From the NCBI RefSeq assembly GCF_047675955.1, contig NC_132914.1, forward strand, positions 42,061,521-42,125,520: a DNA stretch of 64,000 nt, in the 5' to 3' direction. The stretch comes from Chlorocebus sabaeus (Eukaryota; Chordata; Mammalia; Primates; Cercopithecidae). This document shows, piece by piece, positions 24,522 through 38,013 of the stretch (position 1 is its first letter; every line of letters begins with the position of its first letter). The position numbers and the translations under genes are program-made. Under the pieces are notes generated by a model. That model worked only from the letters and a program-made list of their open reading frames with translations. It was not told the DNA's origin and searched no databases.

Positions 24522-24954
24522 TCTGTGCATTTAAGTTAATTTGCACATGCTGGTTTCACCCAAATATGATGTAGTAAAGCACAAATATTTTAGGGCTTAA
24601 TTAGCCTCTAATATGGTAGGAGTACTAGCAAAACAGGACAGACTTCAGATTGCAGATATCATGTACCGTGTGTAAGAAACTACCTTATGCTGATAGTTGC
24701 TACTGGCATATTACTATATTATCATGAGGAATCTGCAGAATGGACTCCAAACTTGAGCTATAGAATAATGTAGCCTTCTGATTATAGACATTTTAGAAAA
24801 ATTGCACATTTGAAAACTTTGAGTGGATGCCACTTTGTTCACAGGTGGCAGACCCACAAATGGAGCCATAGTGTGTTAAGATATCTACTTATACATGGAT
24901 CTCTAACCAGCCTGAATAATTGTCAACTAATATTAGAGATCATGGTGAGAATAA

Positions 24955-25260
24955 ATCAAATATAAAACAGAAAAACAATACAGTACATACTGTATGATTA
25001 TGCTTACATAAATGCTAGGAATGCAAAGTAACATACAGTGACAGAAAGTAAATCAGGGGTTGTCCAGGCTTAGGGGAGAGGGAGTTGGAATGAGGCCTTG
25101 CAAAGGGACACTATGAAAATTTTGGCGATAATGGATATGTTCGTTATTTTGATTGTGATGATGATTCCATGGATGTACAACACATATTAAAACGTATCAA
25201 ACTTTATACTTTAAATATGTGGGGCTTATTGTATGTCAATTTCAATTTTCAAAAGCTATT
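24955..25260 (+). mobile_element. L1M (L1MB/MC-like) 3' end
   Basis: 'gtatgattatgcttacataaa', 'ggggttgtccaggcttaggg', 'gataatggatatgttcg' and 'catggatgtacaacacat' follow the L1M 3' UTR, ending with 'tgtatgtcaatttcaattt'. Confidence 0.65.
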
Positions 25261-26561
25261 AAAACATGTAATAAAAATATATTCCCAATTTTATGCACAT
25301 ATTCAACACAATGGTCAGAAATTGGTCTCTGATGATTTACCGGTGTATGACTGTAAACAACTAAAGAACTTCCAGATACTTAAGGTAACAAATTGTCCTT
25401 TCCAAAAGAGCCAGAATTAGCCTTCAGTTACAGGAAGTGGGAGAACTGAGGAGGGAGACTTGGTGTGAAGCAAGACTGTGTGTGTTTGGAAACTCAGGTA
25501 TTAAAATGGGGAGTTCTTAACAGGAACACAATAGTTTAGTATACATCAATAAAGAAAAATTTCACAGACACAGGTTTAGAAACACAAGTGGGTAGCCTCC
25601 TTTTAGAATGGGGAAGCCATGTGCTGGAGGAAGACATACTCCAACTCTGAATAATAACTGAACTCAGAATGTTTGTCATGCAGTCATTCTTTGTAGATGA
25701 TGCTGACAGCAAAGATAACTGAGTGGAAGGTCTGGAGCACCCAAGTCAGAACTGGTTGGGGTTCAGGTGGAGGGGTCTGTGAGCAGCAGCCTACTCAACC
25801 TGTTTGGAAATCAATTAACCCAGTTGTGGAAAATAGGGTCTTGTGAGGGATGGAAGGTCAGACTCACTTTGAGTTGGAATCTGTTTTCCCTCTGAATACA
25901 GTGCTTACAGGTTCATTATGCATCTTCTGACATAAGTAACTGGCTTTATAGCTATTTTGGTGTGGCTTACCATCTCCAACTCTCTTTTTGAGGTCATGCT
26001 CCTAGAGTAGGGAGTATTTCTTATGAGTCTTTGATCCATCATATTGCTGACAATAAACATTGAGTGGAAGAATAAAATTAGTGTTAGTAGGCTTTCCTAA
26101 AGCTCATTAGCCCTGTTCCCCAACTGACACCATCATTTACTTCAAAGACCTACTGCTAGCAATGGAATCAGCTGCCAAGTCCACTAAGTGAGGAGTGGAC
26201 ACTGGAGTCTCAGAATTGAATCACAATAACCTTTCAACCCATGATAGATTTCAGGCCCACTGTATTAAAAGTTGCAGAGACCAGCATGACAGCAGGCCAA
26301 GAAAAGTGAACTCAATCCCCCAATTCAGAAAGCTCCTTGGGATTTCCTGCTGTGTGATTTGACATGACTGAGTTTCTGAAAAGGCCATCTAAGCAGGGGA
26401 CAAATTCAGCAGCAAATCTGCCTGGTGATGGATAACATAATATTTATCTTTCATCCCCTGCTTCCCTTATTTTATCAATGGGGGATTGATTAAAGAGAGG
26501 ATGTCTAGGCACCAGGCACCAGAGAACTGGGAAATAAAGCTATGAAGGCTCAACATATGCA
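25261..26561. other. Intronic stretch, no recognised element
   Basis: About 1.3 kb of more balanced composition than its neighbours, with no transposon family or coding signal recognised. Confidence 0.45.
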
Positions 26562-27092
26562 ACTGTTTCAACATACGCAAATCAATAAACGTAATCCATC
26601 ACAAAAACAGAAGCAATGACCAAAACCACATGATTATCTCAATAGATGCAGAAAAGGCCTTCAATAAAATTCAACACCCCTTCATGCTAAATACACTCAA
26701 TAAACTAGGAATTGATGGAATGTATCTCAAAATAAGAAGAGCTATTTATGACAAACCCACAGCCAATATCATACTGAATGGGAAAAGTTGGAAGTATTCC
26801 CTTTGAAAACCAGCACAAGACAAGGATGTCCTCTCTCACCACTCCTATTCAACGAAGTATTGGAAATTCTGGACAGGGCAATCAGGCAACATTAAGCAAT
26901 AAAGCGTATACAAATAGGAAGAGAGGAAGTTAAATTGTCTCTGTTTGCAGATGGCATGATTTTGTATTTATAAAACCCCATTGTCTCAGCCCCAATTCTC
27001 CTTAAGCTGAGAAGCAACTTCAGCAAAGTCTCGATAAAAAATCAATGTGCCAAAATCACAAGCATTCCTATACACTACTAGATAGCTAAGTC

Positions 27093-28888
27093 ATGAGTGA
27101 ATTCACAATCCCAATTGTTACAAAGAGAATAAAATACATAGGAATACAACTTACACGGGATGTGAAGGACCTCCTCAAGGAGAACTACAAACCACTGCTC
27201 AAGGAAATAAGAGAGGACACAAACAAATGGAAGAACATTCCATGCTTATGGATAGGAAGAATCAATATTGTGAAAATGGCCATACTGCCAAAAGTAGTTT
27301 ATAGATTCAATGCTATCCCCATCAAGCTGCCATTGACTTTCTTCATAGAATTAGAAAAAAACTACTTTAAACTTCATATGGAACCAAAAAAGAGCCCATA
27401 TAGCCAAGACAATCCTAAGCAAAAAGAACAAAGCTGGAGGTATCATGTTACCTGACTTCAAATTATACTACAAGACTACAGTAACCAAAACAGCATGGGA
27501 CTGGGACCAAAACAGATATATAGACCAACGGAACAGAACAGAGGCCTTAGAAATAATGTCACATATCTACAACCATTTGATCGTTGACAAACCTGACAAA
27601 AAGAAGCAATGCAGAAAGAACTCCCTATTTAATAAATAGTGCTGGAAAAACTGACTAGCCATATGCAGAAAACTGAAACTGGACCCCTTCCTTACACCTT
27701 ATACAAAAATTAACTCAAGATGGATTAAAGACTTAAATGTAAGATCTAAAACGATAAAAACCCTAGAAGGAAACCAAGGCAACACCATTCAGGACATAGG
27801 CATGGGCAAAGATTTCATGACTAAAACACCAAAAGTAATGGCAACAAAAGCCACAATTGACAAATGGGATCTAATTAAACTAAAGAGCTTCTGCACAGCA
27901 AAAGAAACTATCATCAGAGTGAACAGGCAGCCTACAGAATGGGAGAAAATTTTTGCAATCTATCCATCTGACAAAGGGCTAATATCCAGAATCTGCAAAG
28001 AACTTAAACAAATTTAGAAGAAAAAAACAACCCCATCAAAAAGTGGGCAAAGGGGCCGGGCGCGGTGGCTCAAGCCTGTAATCCCAGCACTTTGGGAGGC
28101 CGAGACGGGTGGATCACGAGGTCAGGAGATCAAGACCATCCTGGCTAACACGGTGAAACCCCGTCTCTACTAAAAAATACAAAAAACTAGCCGGGCGAGG
28201 TGGCGGGCGCCTGCAGTCCCAGCTACACGGGAGGCTGAGGCAGGAGAATGGCGTGAACCCGGGAGGCGGAGCTTGCAGTGAGCCGAGATCCGGCCACTGC
28301 ACTCCAGCCCGGGCGACAGAGCGAGACTCCATCTCAAAAAAAAAAAAAAAAAAAAAGTGGGCAAAGGATATGAAGAGACACTTCTCAAAAGAAGACATTC
28401 GTGCGACCAACAAACATATGAAAAAAAGCTCATCATCACTGGTCATTAGGTAAATGCACATCAAAACCACAATGAGATACCATCTCACGCCAATTAGAAT
28501 GGCGATCATTAAAAAGTTAGGAAACAACAGATGTTGGAGAGGATGTGAAGAAATAGAAATGCTTTTACGCTGTTGGTGGGAGTGTAAATTAGTTCAACCA
28601 TTGTGGAAGACCATGTGGCAATCCCTCAAGGATCTAGCACCAGAAATACCATTTGACCCAGAAATCCCATTACTGGGTATATATCCAAAGGATTATAAAT
28701 TATTCTACTATAAGGACACATGTACATGTACGTTTATTGTGGCACCGTTCACAATAGCAAAGACTTGGAAGCAACCCAAATGTCCATCAGTGATAGACTG
28801 GATAAAGAAAATGTGGCATATATACACCATGGAATACTATGCAGCCATAAAAAAGATTATTTCTTGTCCTTTGCAGGGACATGGATGA
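27093..28888 (+). pseudogene. L1PA ORF2 C-terminal remnant, broken
   Basis: Open segments at 27093-27455, 27445-27639, 27802-28017 and 28454-28888 all translate to parts of ORF2p (thumb, C-terminal and Cys-rich regions, for example a CWWECKLVQPLWK stretch). They lie in different frames, separated by stops and indels and, between the last two, by the Alu. A further 1-base slip near 28855 shifts the final stretch into another frame. ORF2p is the L1 endonuclease/reverse transcriptase; the endonuclease and most of the RT are absent here. Non-functional. Confidence 0.9.
28054..28351 (+). mobile_element. Old World monkey-type AluY (AluYR-like) inside L1PA
   Basis: Full length with only a few changes from its consensus. 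Diagnostic bases: GGCTCAAGCCTG at the start, aaaaactagccgggcgagg in the linker, and GAGATCCGGCCACTGC in the right arm. I know these from macaque AluYR subfamilies, not human AluY. Target-site duplications aaaaagtgggcaaagg at 28038-28053 and 28352-28367 are perfect. Confidence 0.93.
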
Positions 28889-29214
28889 AGTTGGAAACCA
28901 TCATTCTCAGCAAACTAACACAGGAACAGAAAACCAGACACCGCATGTTCTCACTCAGTGGGAGCTGAACAGTGAGCACACATGGACACAGGGAGGTGAA
29001 CATCACACACTGGGGCCTGCCAGGGGGTTGGGGGATAGGGGAGGAGGGATAGCATTAGGAGAAATACCTAATGTAGATGATGGGTTGATGGTGCAGCAAA
29101 CTACCATGGCACGGGTATACCTATGTAACAAACCTGCACCTTCTGCACATGTATCCCAGAACTTAAAGTATAATTAAAAAAAAAAAAAATTAAAAAAAAA
29201 AAAAAAAAAAGAAT

Positions 29215-30820
29215 GGAACATCAGAAGGGAGAAAATAAATTACAGGTGATTTTTTTTTTCTTTTTCTCTTGCCTTTGCCACCAGCAAAATTCTAAATCCT
29301 GAATTTGAAGCTCTGCTTTAAAAGTGGTATATTATTTAAAAATGCACGAGTATACTAATACTAATCTTAGTAAGTCATCATTCATCCATAATTTTTTAGG
29401 GAAAGGGTGGCACTGCTTAAAGAGTGAGTCTAATTAAGTAGATCGTCATATATACCAAGGACACATTTGTGAATAATTACAAGATAAGAAACCCATTAGC
29501 TATTAAAACTATGTTGAACATAACTCAATCTTTCTTTACTGATTTGAAAGAATCTTATAGTGCCCTGGGGCCATCATTATAAATATTAATTCTCATTTAA
29601 AATAGGAACTGTCAGTTCGTTGATACTTTCTAGTAGAAATAGCCTTTTCTAAATTTAGACTTGTTAAATAAATTGACAGATAGGTTTGAAGAAAGAAAAG
29701 GTTAATGCCGCAGATGTTACAAAATGTAGAGAATTACCAGTTTGCTTCTGGTCCCTAAAATTCTATTATTATTTCCAGCTGAAAATGTCCCACCATGGTT
29801 ATCAGAAATCTTATTTTAATAAGCTTACTGCAGGTCAATAATATAGCATATATTGATATAATTCTAAGGCAACTCTTTTGGAAAAGTACATAAATTGGAT
29901 GATAACACATTTCCATGGTTAAATGAATGACTTTGTGAGAATATATGATAGAACATTTCCCTTTCCATATTTATCCAGCTGTATAATTTCAGTGATGAAA
30001 GGATATGATATTTGACTTACCAATTCAAACTAAACATTTTACCTATAGTTTTTAGTGAGTTAAATGACAAATTCAAGTAAGTAGGGGAATGCTTTTAATA
30101 TATTTGGGTGAATTGCACCTACAGAAGAAAGTACTAGAAAGCAAAATACTTGGTCTATTTTGTAATGGGGCAGCATTTGAGGAGATTCTTCATTGAGGAT
30201 AAATACAGAGAATAGAAATATTGAATATGAGTTATAATTGCCATTATCAAAGGAAAAGTGAAATGGTATAAATACTGTAATAGTCTTCAGGGCTATTTCA
30301 GTTCTCAGTATTTATATAGTATCCTCAAGAAAGTGTAGCATTTGACTGTGAAATCATGCATATGAAAGCACATTGTGGGATATTTGCAGCATGCTAGGCA
30401 CTAGGCTAGGCCCTGAGGACATAAAGTCACAGTTGTGCCCTATTAGACTCACATCTAATAAAACAAGCACACACACACACACACATAATGCATATGCATG
30501 TGTGTATAAAATTGTCTGCGAGGACTGCCTGGAGGAAATACAGCTTTTTAGGAATCTATTCATTTATTATTTTAGATACAAGGAGTACATCTAGGTTGTA
30601 TTATTTTGGTTTTCCTAAAACCATGTTATGATATATTTTCAGATTGTGGTCTCACTTTTTCTTTCATTACATGTTACACAAAGACAGCCTGGAGATATAA
30701 TTTCTGGGCATTTGCTATGAAATGAGGGCCTTATTGATATATCCCCTCTATCAATCCGCACACATTCTGAAGTTCCACTTGAGAGTTAAACATTGAAAAC
30801 AGCATTGCATATCCCTTATG
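29215..30820. other. Intronic stretch, mostly unassigned
   Basis: AT-rich. A (CA)n of about 16 bases lies at 30468-30484, and a MIR/L2-like piece at 30375-30460 ('gcatgctaggcactaggc'). No coding signal. Confidence 0.45.
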
Positions 30821-30825
30821 GCAGT

Positions 30826-31012
30826 GTTTCTCACAGTGTGGACCCCCTGAATCAGAATCCTCTGAGGATGGCATATAAAAATGGATACTTTTAATCTTTG
30901 TCCTAGACCTATGAAATCAGAATCCCAGGTAATGGAGTCTGATAATCTGTCTTTTCACATACTCCCCAGGTGATCTGTGTGTGCCTTAAAGTTTGAAAGC
31001 TGCTGCACTAAG
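30826..31012 (+). mobile_element. MER5A hAT-Charlie DNA transposon
   Basis: Left end 'cagtgtttctcacagtgtgg'; interior 'ctgaatcagaatcctctgag' and 'tcagaatcccaggtaatgg'; right end 'caggtgatctgtgtgtgcc' and 'aagtttgaaagctgctgcac'. The ends are inverted copies of each other, as in MER5. Confidence 0.8.
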
Positions 31013-31489
31013 AAGCCAAGAATGTTCTCCCTTAGAACATTCTTCCTCAGATCTGTGAAGCATATTCTCCTCCTTTTAGTTTTGGCCTTCAAAGAGACTA
31101 AGTATCAAATTTGATGCTCAACTCTAACGACAATCATATTTTATCTATTCTTACTAATTCACTCATTGTAAGTTGCACATAATAATGATTATATGTATCA
31201 CTAAATATGCTGCCAATTAAACAATGACATACCATCATTAGACACATTCTGATTTTTGGAATGTTAAAATGTGAAATATGTGCATCTTAGAATTGATGAA
31301 GGGTGGTCTATAGACTGCTATCCTTGTATTGTAACTCTTGTGTGACAGGATTGTCAAAATAAAAAAAAAAGTTTTGAGAGACAAACACAAGTCTGCTAGA
31401 AAATCTGTGAGAGGGAGAGCACTTTTAGATTGAGGGAAGAGCAAGTGCAAAGTCCCAGAGACATGAAATTCACACGCTTAGTCTAGAGA

Positions 31490-31645
31490 GTGTACTGAAG
31501 TCAGACCGCTTGAGTTCCAGTGTCTCTTGACGCTTACCAACTGAATGATATGGGAACAACCTAATTTTAAATGTCTCTAGGCATAGGACTGTAAGACTTA
31601 AATATCACAATACAAACAGAATGCTGAATACATTGCCCAACAATT
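31490..31645 (+). mobile_element. MIR SINE
   Basis: 'cagaccgcttgagttccagtg' then 'gcttaccaactgaatgatatgg' and 'taaatgtctctaggcatagg' follow the MIR order. Confidence 0.6.
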
Positions 31646-31734
31646 CTCAATTACAGATCCATAATGATGATTATCGTGAAAGGGAGCAGTCTGGTGGGGA
31701 AGGAAAGGGAAATGAGAGAAGATGAAGCGAGAGG

Positions 31735-32120
31735 GGCAAGTGGGAGTAGGATTTTGAAGATTGCCCATTCCTAAGAAGCTTAGATTTTATCTCCTAATAG
31801 GAAATCACTGGAAGCAGGATAGTGATTGGTCTCATCTGAATTTGAAACCAATTACTCTAGTATCAGTTTGGACAATAAATTCGAAGGCAGGGACCATAAA
31901 GACAAGAAAACTCAGTAGCCTCTGGCGGTAGTTCAGATGAGGGATGATAAGAATGGTTGCAGTCAAGATGAAGAGTGGGAAAGACTTCCTGGAGAGATTC
32001 AAAAGCTAGTTTGAATTACAAAGTAATTCAAAAATTACATAACTCAGTGGCAAATGTGATGTAGTGAGTGAGTGATCAGGAGACGTCAAAGATACTTCCA
32101 AGATTTTTTAGTGTACTGAA
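31735..32120 (-). mobile_element. L2 LINE fragment (antisense)
   Basis: The plus strand follows the reverse complement of L2: 'gatagtgattggtctcatctg', 'attactctagtatcagt', 'tagttcagatgagggatgat', and 'gacgtcaaagatacttccaag'. Confidence 0.6.
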
Positions 32121-32389
32121 TTACTTTTAGAGAGTAAATGCCTATTGTAGAGCTTTACAGCAGCCTTTGCCCTTAAGAAAATTAAAAATGAAAATGGAAA
32201 ACCTCAGAAGTCAACATATAATTAGCATTCACTTATAACACTAAATAAAGAAAAGACGAACTCAGGGAGAAGAAATGGCGTAGACAGTAGGTGAATATTA
32301 TCAGGAATGGATGAAATTAATCAGGAAAATAAAACAAGATATTAATCACAAAGTTCATATGTGCTTTTTTGCATCTATACTAGTAGACA

Positions 32390-32390
<1 letters not shown>

Positions 32391-32424
<34 letters not shown>
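32391..32424 (+). repeat. (CA)n microsatellite, 17 units
   Basis: Pure CA run of 34 bases, likely length-polymorphic. Confidence 0.97.
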
Positions 32425-32428
<4 letters not shown>

Positions 32429-32499
32429 TTTATGAATAGCAATAGGGGCTACAATAATTTGACCTTTATTTACAGCTGGGGGCTGTCCTGTAGCTGTAA

Positions 32500-32665
32500 T
32501 CAGAAAATCTGAGTTCAAATCTTGGCATTAGCCATTTAATGACTGTGGTCTGAGACAAATTTGCTAACTTTGCTGACAGAGTTTCATCATCTATACAAAC
32601 AAGAACAATTATATCTACTTTATAGTATTTCGGTAAAAGCGTTTTGAAAATTATGAAGTAATCTA
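32500..32665 (+). mobile_element. MIR SINE
   Basis: 'gttcaaatcttggcattagcc', 'gactgtggtctgagacaaat' and 'tatagtatttcggtaaaag' follow MIR. Confidence 0.6.
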
Positions 32666-32680
32666 TTTACTATACGCATT

Positions 32681-33004
32681 CTTTTTTTTTTTTTCTTTCT
32701 TTCTTTTTTTTTTTTTTTTTTTTTGAGACGGAGTCTCTCTCTGTCGCCCAGGCTGGAGTGCAATGGAGTGATCTTGGCTCACTGCAACATCTGCCTCCCG
32801 GGTTCAAGCGATTCTCCTGCCTCAGGCTCCTTAGTAGCTGGGATTACAGACTTGCACCACCATGCCCCGCTAAGTTTTGTATTTTCAGTAGAGATAGGGT
32901 TTCACCACGTTGGTCAGGCTGGTCTCGAACTCCCGACCTCGTGGTCCACCTGCCTCGGCGTCCCAAAATGCTGGGATTACAGGCATGAGCCACTGCATCT
33001 GGCC
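32681..33004 (-). mobile_element. AluS, full length, with target-site duplication
   Basis: Antisense Alu with a 5' poly(T) containing TTTC units, full arms, ending 'catctggcc'. Duplications tactatacgcatt (32668-32680) and tactatatgcatt (33005-33017) flank it. The 108-residue open frame across it is Alu translation. Confidence 0.93.
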
Positions 33005-33019
33005 TACTATATGCATTTT

Positions 33020-34754
33020 TATCTGATGGGAGTTTTACACCTTCCGTGAAACATGAAAACTCTATATGTTTTCATGAATCGTGATAAAAAGTACTTAAAT
33101 CATTTTTAGTTTTAAAATGTAACTCCATCCTCATTTCTCATTACTATTTTCTTTTTAAAATACATTTTAATATCTTCCTATTGGTTTTTAGATACCTCAG
33201 CCAGTGAGATGTAATGCTAATGAAATTCTCCTGTAAAAACTATGATCAAATAGAAAGGAGATCCATACACTTAACCTAGTTTAGGGTCAGACTCTGATTT
33301 GAAAAATCAAGACCTAAAAAAATTGTGCCCGAAACAGAAATCAGAGTTGAATGACCTCAGTGCTACAGTAAATTTGGAATTACTCTAAGTAATCCTATGG
33401 TAATGAGAAAGTGAAAAAAAGAGGACACAGTACCAAAAGAAAGGCCAAAACAAGGAAATAAGGGAATGATGACTTAAGCATGTACTGAAATATAGCCAGA
33501 AATATGGAAGAAAAAATAAAGAGGAAGCAGGCATTCTATTATATGACACTATTCATATTACATTTGTCCTTAAGTTTTCTTCTTCTTAATTTGCTACCCT
33601 AAACCAGAATGGAGATCCTGGTATTCACCTCATATCATTACCTTAGGTATAGAAACGTATTTCTGGCATAGCTAAGCTACATACAATTGCCCTGATCAGA
33701 CAATGATCTTATAATAATATTGTACATATTCCTTCCCTTTATGGATAAGGACTTTTCCACAATCTGTAGGCATTTGATAAGGAAAGTGGGGAATGTTGGG
33801 AAAATATATTTATACTCGGGAATTTTTAAAGTTGAAAGGGGTATACAGGTAAACACAAATACTACACATAGACACAACCTATAAAATCACACTAATCAAA
33901 AAAGAACTAATTGAAGACTTGAATGTTAAATATTTATAAAAGTAAAACAGAAAAATACGCTGAGTGTAGTTGGTCTGATTAGCAAGCCTAAAATTATTAA
34001 AAGATTTATGGATGAGACAAAGTTGAAAAAAAGGGACTTGATTTAAGATTGTAAAAGAAATGACACTCTATGGTTTGGTGGCAGGAAATGTAGGTAAGTA
34101 TGTGTAAAGGAAAAGTTCAAACCCAGCAGAGTATCACAATTCCACGAAAGAGAGTGCAGAATCACATAATCACATAGTGAGAACCAACCTTAAGTAATTT
34201 GTTTCCAAATTATGGCTACTTAATGACAAAAACTCTGTACTGGTTTTTATATAATTAGGTTATTCCCATATTGGAGATACCTTCAGGCAATTTTGATTTT
34301 AGATCTGACATAATGAAGATGAAGCACAACAGTGAGAGTGTGGAAGCATAAAATCCTTTGAATTTGGCTCATCTAGAAATGGTATTACACTCTATATTTT
34401 TACAGTTTATCATATCATTACTATGATATTTAAAAGATAATAACTTAGAAAAGTAAACTGATTCTTAAAGGCCAGAATTTGAGGGATATGTATATAATAA
34501 TGATAACACAACCAGAAATTAATGAAATTGTTTCTGACATATGAATCCTGATAGAATTCACTTTTACGAGATTAGACTGTCACAGGCTCATTTATGATTC
34601 TGAAATATAGTATGTATATGTGCATATACATATTATATATACACACATTATACATATACATTATATATGCTTTATATATACACATATATATAGCATGGTA
34701 TAATATAGTTAGGCTTTTAAATTAGAAAGCAATATGTACAAAATGCCTAGCATG
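33020..34754. other. Intronic stretch, no recognised transposon
   Basis: AT-rich. An alternating TA/CA purine-pyrimidine stretch lies at 34610-34692. No coding signal. Confidence 0.5.
34610..34692. repeat. AT-rich alternating purine-pyrimidine tract
   Basis: Imperfect TATA/CATA repeats with several short palindromes. Confidence 0.85.
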
Positions 34755-34770
34755 ATGAACTATTTTCTTT

Positions 34771-35403
34771 TTTTAAAATTTTTATTTTAAGTTCAGGGGT
34801 ATATGTGCAGGTTTGTTATACGGGTAAACTTGTGTCACGGAATTTTCTTGTACAGATTATTTCATCACCCAGGTATTAAGCCTAGCACTCATAAGTTATT
34901 TTTCCTGATCTTCTCCCTTCTCCCATCTTCCATCTTCCAATAGGCCCCACTGTCTGTTGTTTTCCTCTATGTGTCCATGTCTTCTCATCATTTAGCTTCC
35001 ACTTATAAGTAAGAACATGCGGTATTTGGTTTTCTGTTACTACATTAGTTTGCTAAGGATAATGGACTCCAGCTCCATCAGTGGTCTTGCAGAGGACATG
35101 ATCTCATTCTTTTTTATGGCAGCATAGTATTCCATAATATATATGTACCACATTTTCCTTATCTGGTCTACCATTCATGGGTATTTAGGTTGATTCCATG
35201 TTTTCACTATTGTAAATAGTGCTGCAATGAACATATGCATGCAGATGTCTTTACGATAGGACAATTTATATTCCTTTGGATATATGCCCAATAATGAGAT
35301 TGCTGGGTCAAATGCTATTTCTGTTTTTAGGTCTTTGAGGAATTGCCACACTGCTCGCCACAATGGTTGAACTAATTTACACTTCCACCAACAATGTATA
35401 AAC
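34771..35403 (-). mobile_element. 5'-truncated L1 (older L1PA/PB) with target-site duplication
   Basis: Reverse complement of the L1 3' end. The poly(T) start is followed by 'gttcaggggtatatgtgc', 'ccactgtctgttgttttcc', 'agcatagtattccataatat' and 'aatttacacttccaccaac'. Duplications gatgaactattttcttt (about 34754-34770) and gatgaagtatttccttt (about 35404-35420) flank it. ORF2 C-terminal coding DNA survives in a 35175-35441 open segment. Confidence 0.88.
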
Positions 35404-35420
35404 GATGAAGTATTTCCTTT

Positions 35421-37380
35421 AGCTAAACTAATCATTACCAAATAAGTGAAAATAGTTTTAATTTTAGTTTATAAATGACTCTGTTTTAGACCTCTTTAAA
35501 GATTTTAAAAATTAAGCATTGACTTCAGTTTTAAAAAGCATGAACACTATGTCCAAATGTTGTTAGGCCTTGGGACCCAGAAATAATATGAAGCAACTGA
35601 AATACTTATTAAGATATTAAAAGCATTTTGAATATTAACTACATTTTGATCTATGAAATTTTTTATGAGAAGATACCTATTCTATTCAGAGAGGCCTTTG
35701 ATTATCACTATATTATATAGTACTATCTAACTCAAAAACATTTTTCTCTTTAAAAAGAATAAAGACTGGGACGTTAGCTACAATTTCCAGCCAGGGATTT
35801 AAAGGCTAATTTCAAGGCACTTCAACAGGTTGAGTTAACATAGCAGATAAGTTCTTCTCTATAAATTTCCTACTGGCATGTTTCATGATAGAACAAGTCT
35901 CATCTGAAAAGCAGGTAACTTTTTCTTTTTTTATCTGAGCAAAAGCATGATTGCATTTTTTAAAAGTACCCGGTCTATGGAAAACCAATTTAGTTTCATT
36001 AATGAAAAGCAAGCACAATGTGATTGAGAATGTAATACGGAATTATAGTTCATTAATTCTTCAAGTATGTAATTTTCCAGGCTCCTGATCCCCCATTGAT
36101 TTCTGCACACCCCCATAGGTCCCACTAAATGTGAGCAAAAGGAAATTTAATGGTGTTGCTATGTCATGTGTGGCAATGGTGGTGCTCCACAATTAGGCAG
36201 AAACATTGTGAAAGGGATTTTTCCAGTGACTGCTCCACCATGTAGCTCTGTTAACATTTCTTTGTTGTCAAAAATTGATCAATCACAGACCCACAGACAA
36301 ATGGGACCGTGACACTCTCCTATTACGTGGTCAGTATCATCAAAGGAGATGACACTTGCAACAATCGAAGCTGATAATTCAGTACACTTAATTAAGCATG
36401 ATAAATCGGATGTATGCATCAGTCTTTTTTTTAAAAAAAAAAAACTTGTATGTATTTTCCTATTAGTATCATTGCCATGGAATATGTCAATGCCCATTAA
36501 AATTTAAAACTAAAAATTTTACACTAATTAATAGAACACAATCACAATTTGGGGTGTTGGTTCAAAGAGTTATATCCTGATTTTCTGCCTTTTACAAGGT
36601 TTATCTTTTTAAAAAATACAATGCTCTGTTCTCTCTGCTAACTTGTCCTTGAAACTTAAATTGCTTTATTTACCACATCTCAGACTTGGGCAAAATTGTT
36701 GCCATGAATATTGTGTCAATTAGTGAATGCCAGTATATGTGGTCTGAAGAATTGAACAGAAATGCATTATGTCTAAACCAAATTTAGCAAAATGTTGTAT
36801 GGTACTGCTTTCTTGCCTTGTAAAGACAGCTAATATTTCAAGACAGTTATGGAAGCCGCACTGACAAACTTATTGGGGTTCTTCTACAAGGAATCAAGGT
36901 CAGAACAATCCTATTGTGCTTTATTAATAGGCTCGAAGCACGGGACATACTTTATATATTGAGAGAAAAAAGACAGGTAGAATCTTATAAAGAAGTGTTC
37001 TGAAAACAGCTGTGTGAACAAAAGCCATTTTAGCAGTGAGAGGAAAATCTACCATGGAGGTCAGCCTTTAAACAGCCCTTATAACCATTTCCTCTCTATA
37101 GATGGTAGAGTAATAAATGGGGCAATCTTTAAAGAGTTTCAGCTTTTCATTCTCCCCTCTTTATATATTTTTATGCATAGTAGTGCCTTCTTGGCTTAGC
37201 AGAGTGTGAATGGTTCTGTCACCCAGAACACACAATTCAGGCACGAGTCAGCAACTAGCCTACGCTAATACACCGTCTCAGATCTCAGGTCTGCAATGAC
37301 TGGGTTGAAATGGTATATGGTGAAAGTTGAGAATGCTTATTAAGAATTCAGTAAAGTAATTACATATTTTTTCACCGGTT
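35421..37380. other. Intronic stretch, no recognised element
   Basis: About 2 kb of AT-rich sequence with no identifiable transposon, coding or RNA gene signal. It could hold conserved non-coding sequence, which cannot be judged without alignment. Confidence 0.5.
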
Positions 37381-37384
37381 TATT

Positions 37385-37520
37385 GTCCTTCTACCTCATT
37401 CTAAAGTAAAAGTCTGTCAGGGAAGTGATGTTATCTTGTTCATTAGGGAGTCTCCAGTCTTCAGAAGAGTTCTTGCCACATTGTAGGCATCTGATATAAA
37501 TTGATCAAATTAATGAATTA
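37385..37520 (+). mobile_element. L2 LINE 3' end fragment
   Basis: 'cttgttcattagggagtctcc', 'gttcttgccacattgtaggc' and 'atataaattgatcaaattaatg' resemble the L2 3' end. Confidence 0.45.
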
Positions 37521-37928
37521 ATTAATTTTATGTACAGTGTTGATATTTCATATTTGGTAAATACCTTTATTGAAACACCAAAATGAGTTTTGAAGCATTT
37601 CAGCATCATATGTGCAATATGAGAAGTTGTTACCCTTAGACATAGACATCTTTTCTTGGGGTTCCATGACAATAAGATAAATAAACTGCACAATAATTTG
37701 ATTATAGAACTCCATTTCTCTTGACTCAGTTCTAAAACAGCTTCTAGATTTTCAACTTTATTTAGTAGGAACTCCCGGATCAATATTAACCATAAGAATT
37801 TTATACTCAGAGTATGTAGATTACAGCCACCCATGTATACAATAAGCACAATAAGCAAAGAAACAAAAAAGGAGGAGAGCAGAGATATCATAGCAAAATG
37901 TGCATAGCTCAAAAAAGAAAAAAAGGAC

Positions 37929-37953
37929 TTTCTTTCTCTCTCTCTCTTTCTTT

Positions 37954-38013
<60 letters not shown>

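Larger units (their letters stand above)
26562..29210 (+). mobile_element. L1PA 3' portion (5'-truncated), interrupted by an AluY
   Basis: Starts 'caacatacgcaaatcaat' inside ORF2 and runs collinearly through the reverse-transcriptase downstream part, the Cys-rich C-terminus, the 3' UTR ('acaccgcatgttctcact', 'aacctgcaccttctgcacat') and a poly(A) of about 48 bases split by a TT. It is a primate-specific L1 of moderate age. An Alu with a 16-bp target-site duplication sits at 28054-28351. No convincing duplication of the L1 itself was found. Confidence 0.93.

Noticed and set aside
28114..28527. 137-residue open frame with a recognisable-looking protein
   Set aside because: It is antisense Alu translation running into L1 sequence; many Alus give the same peptide pattern.
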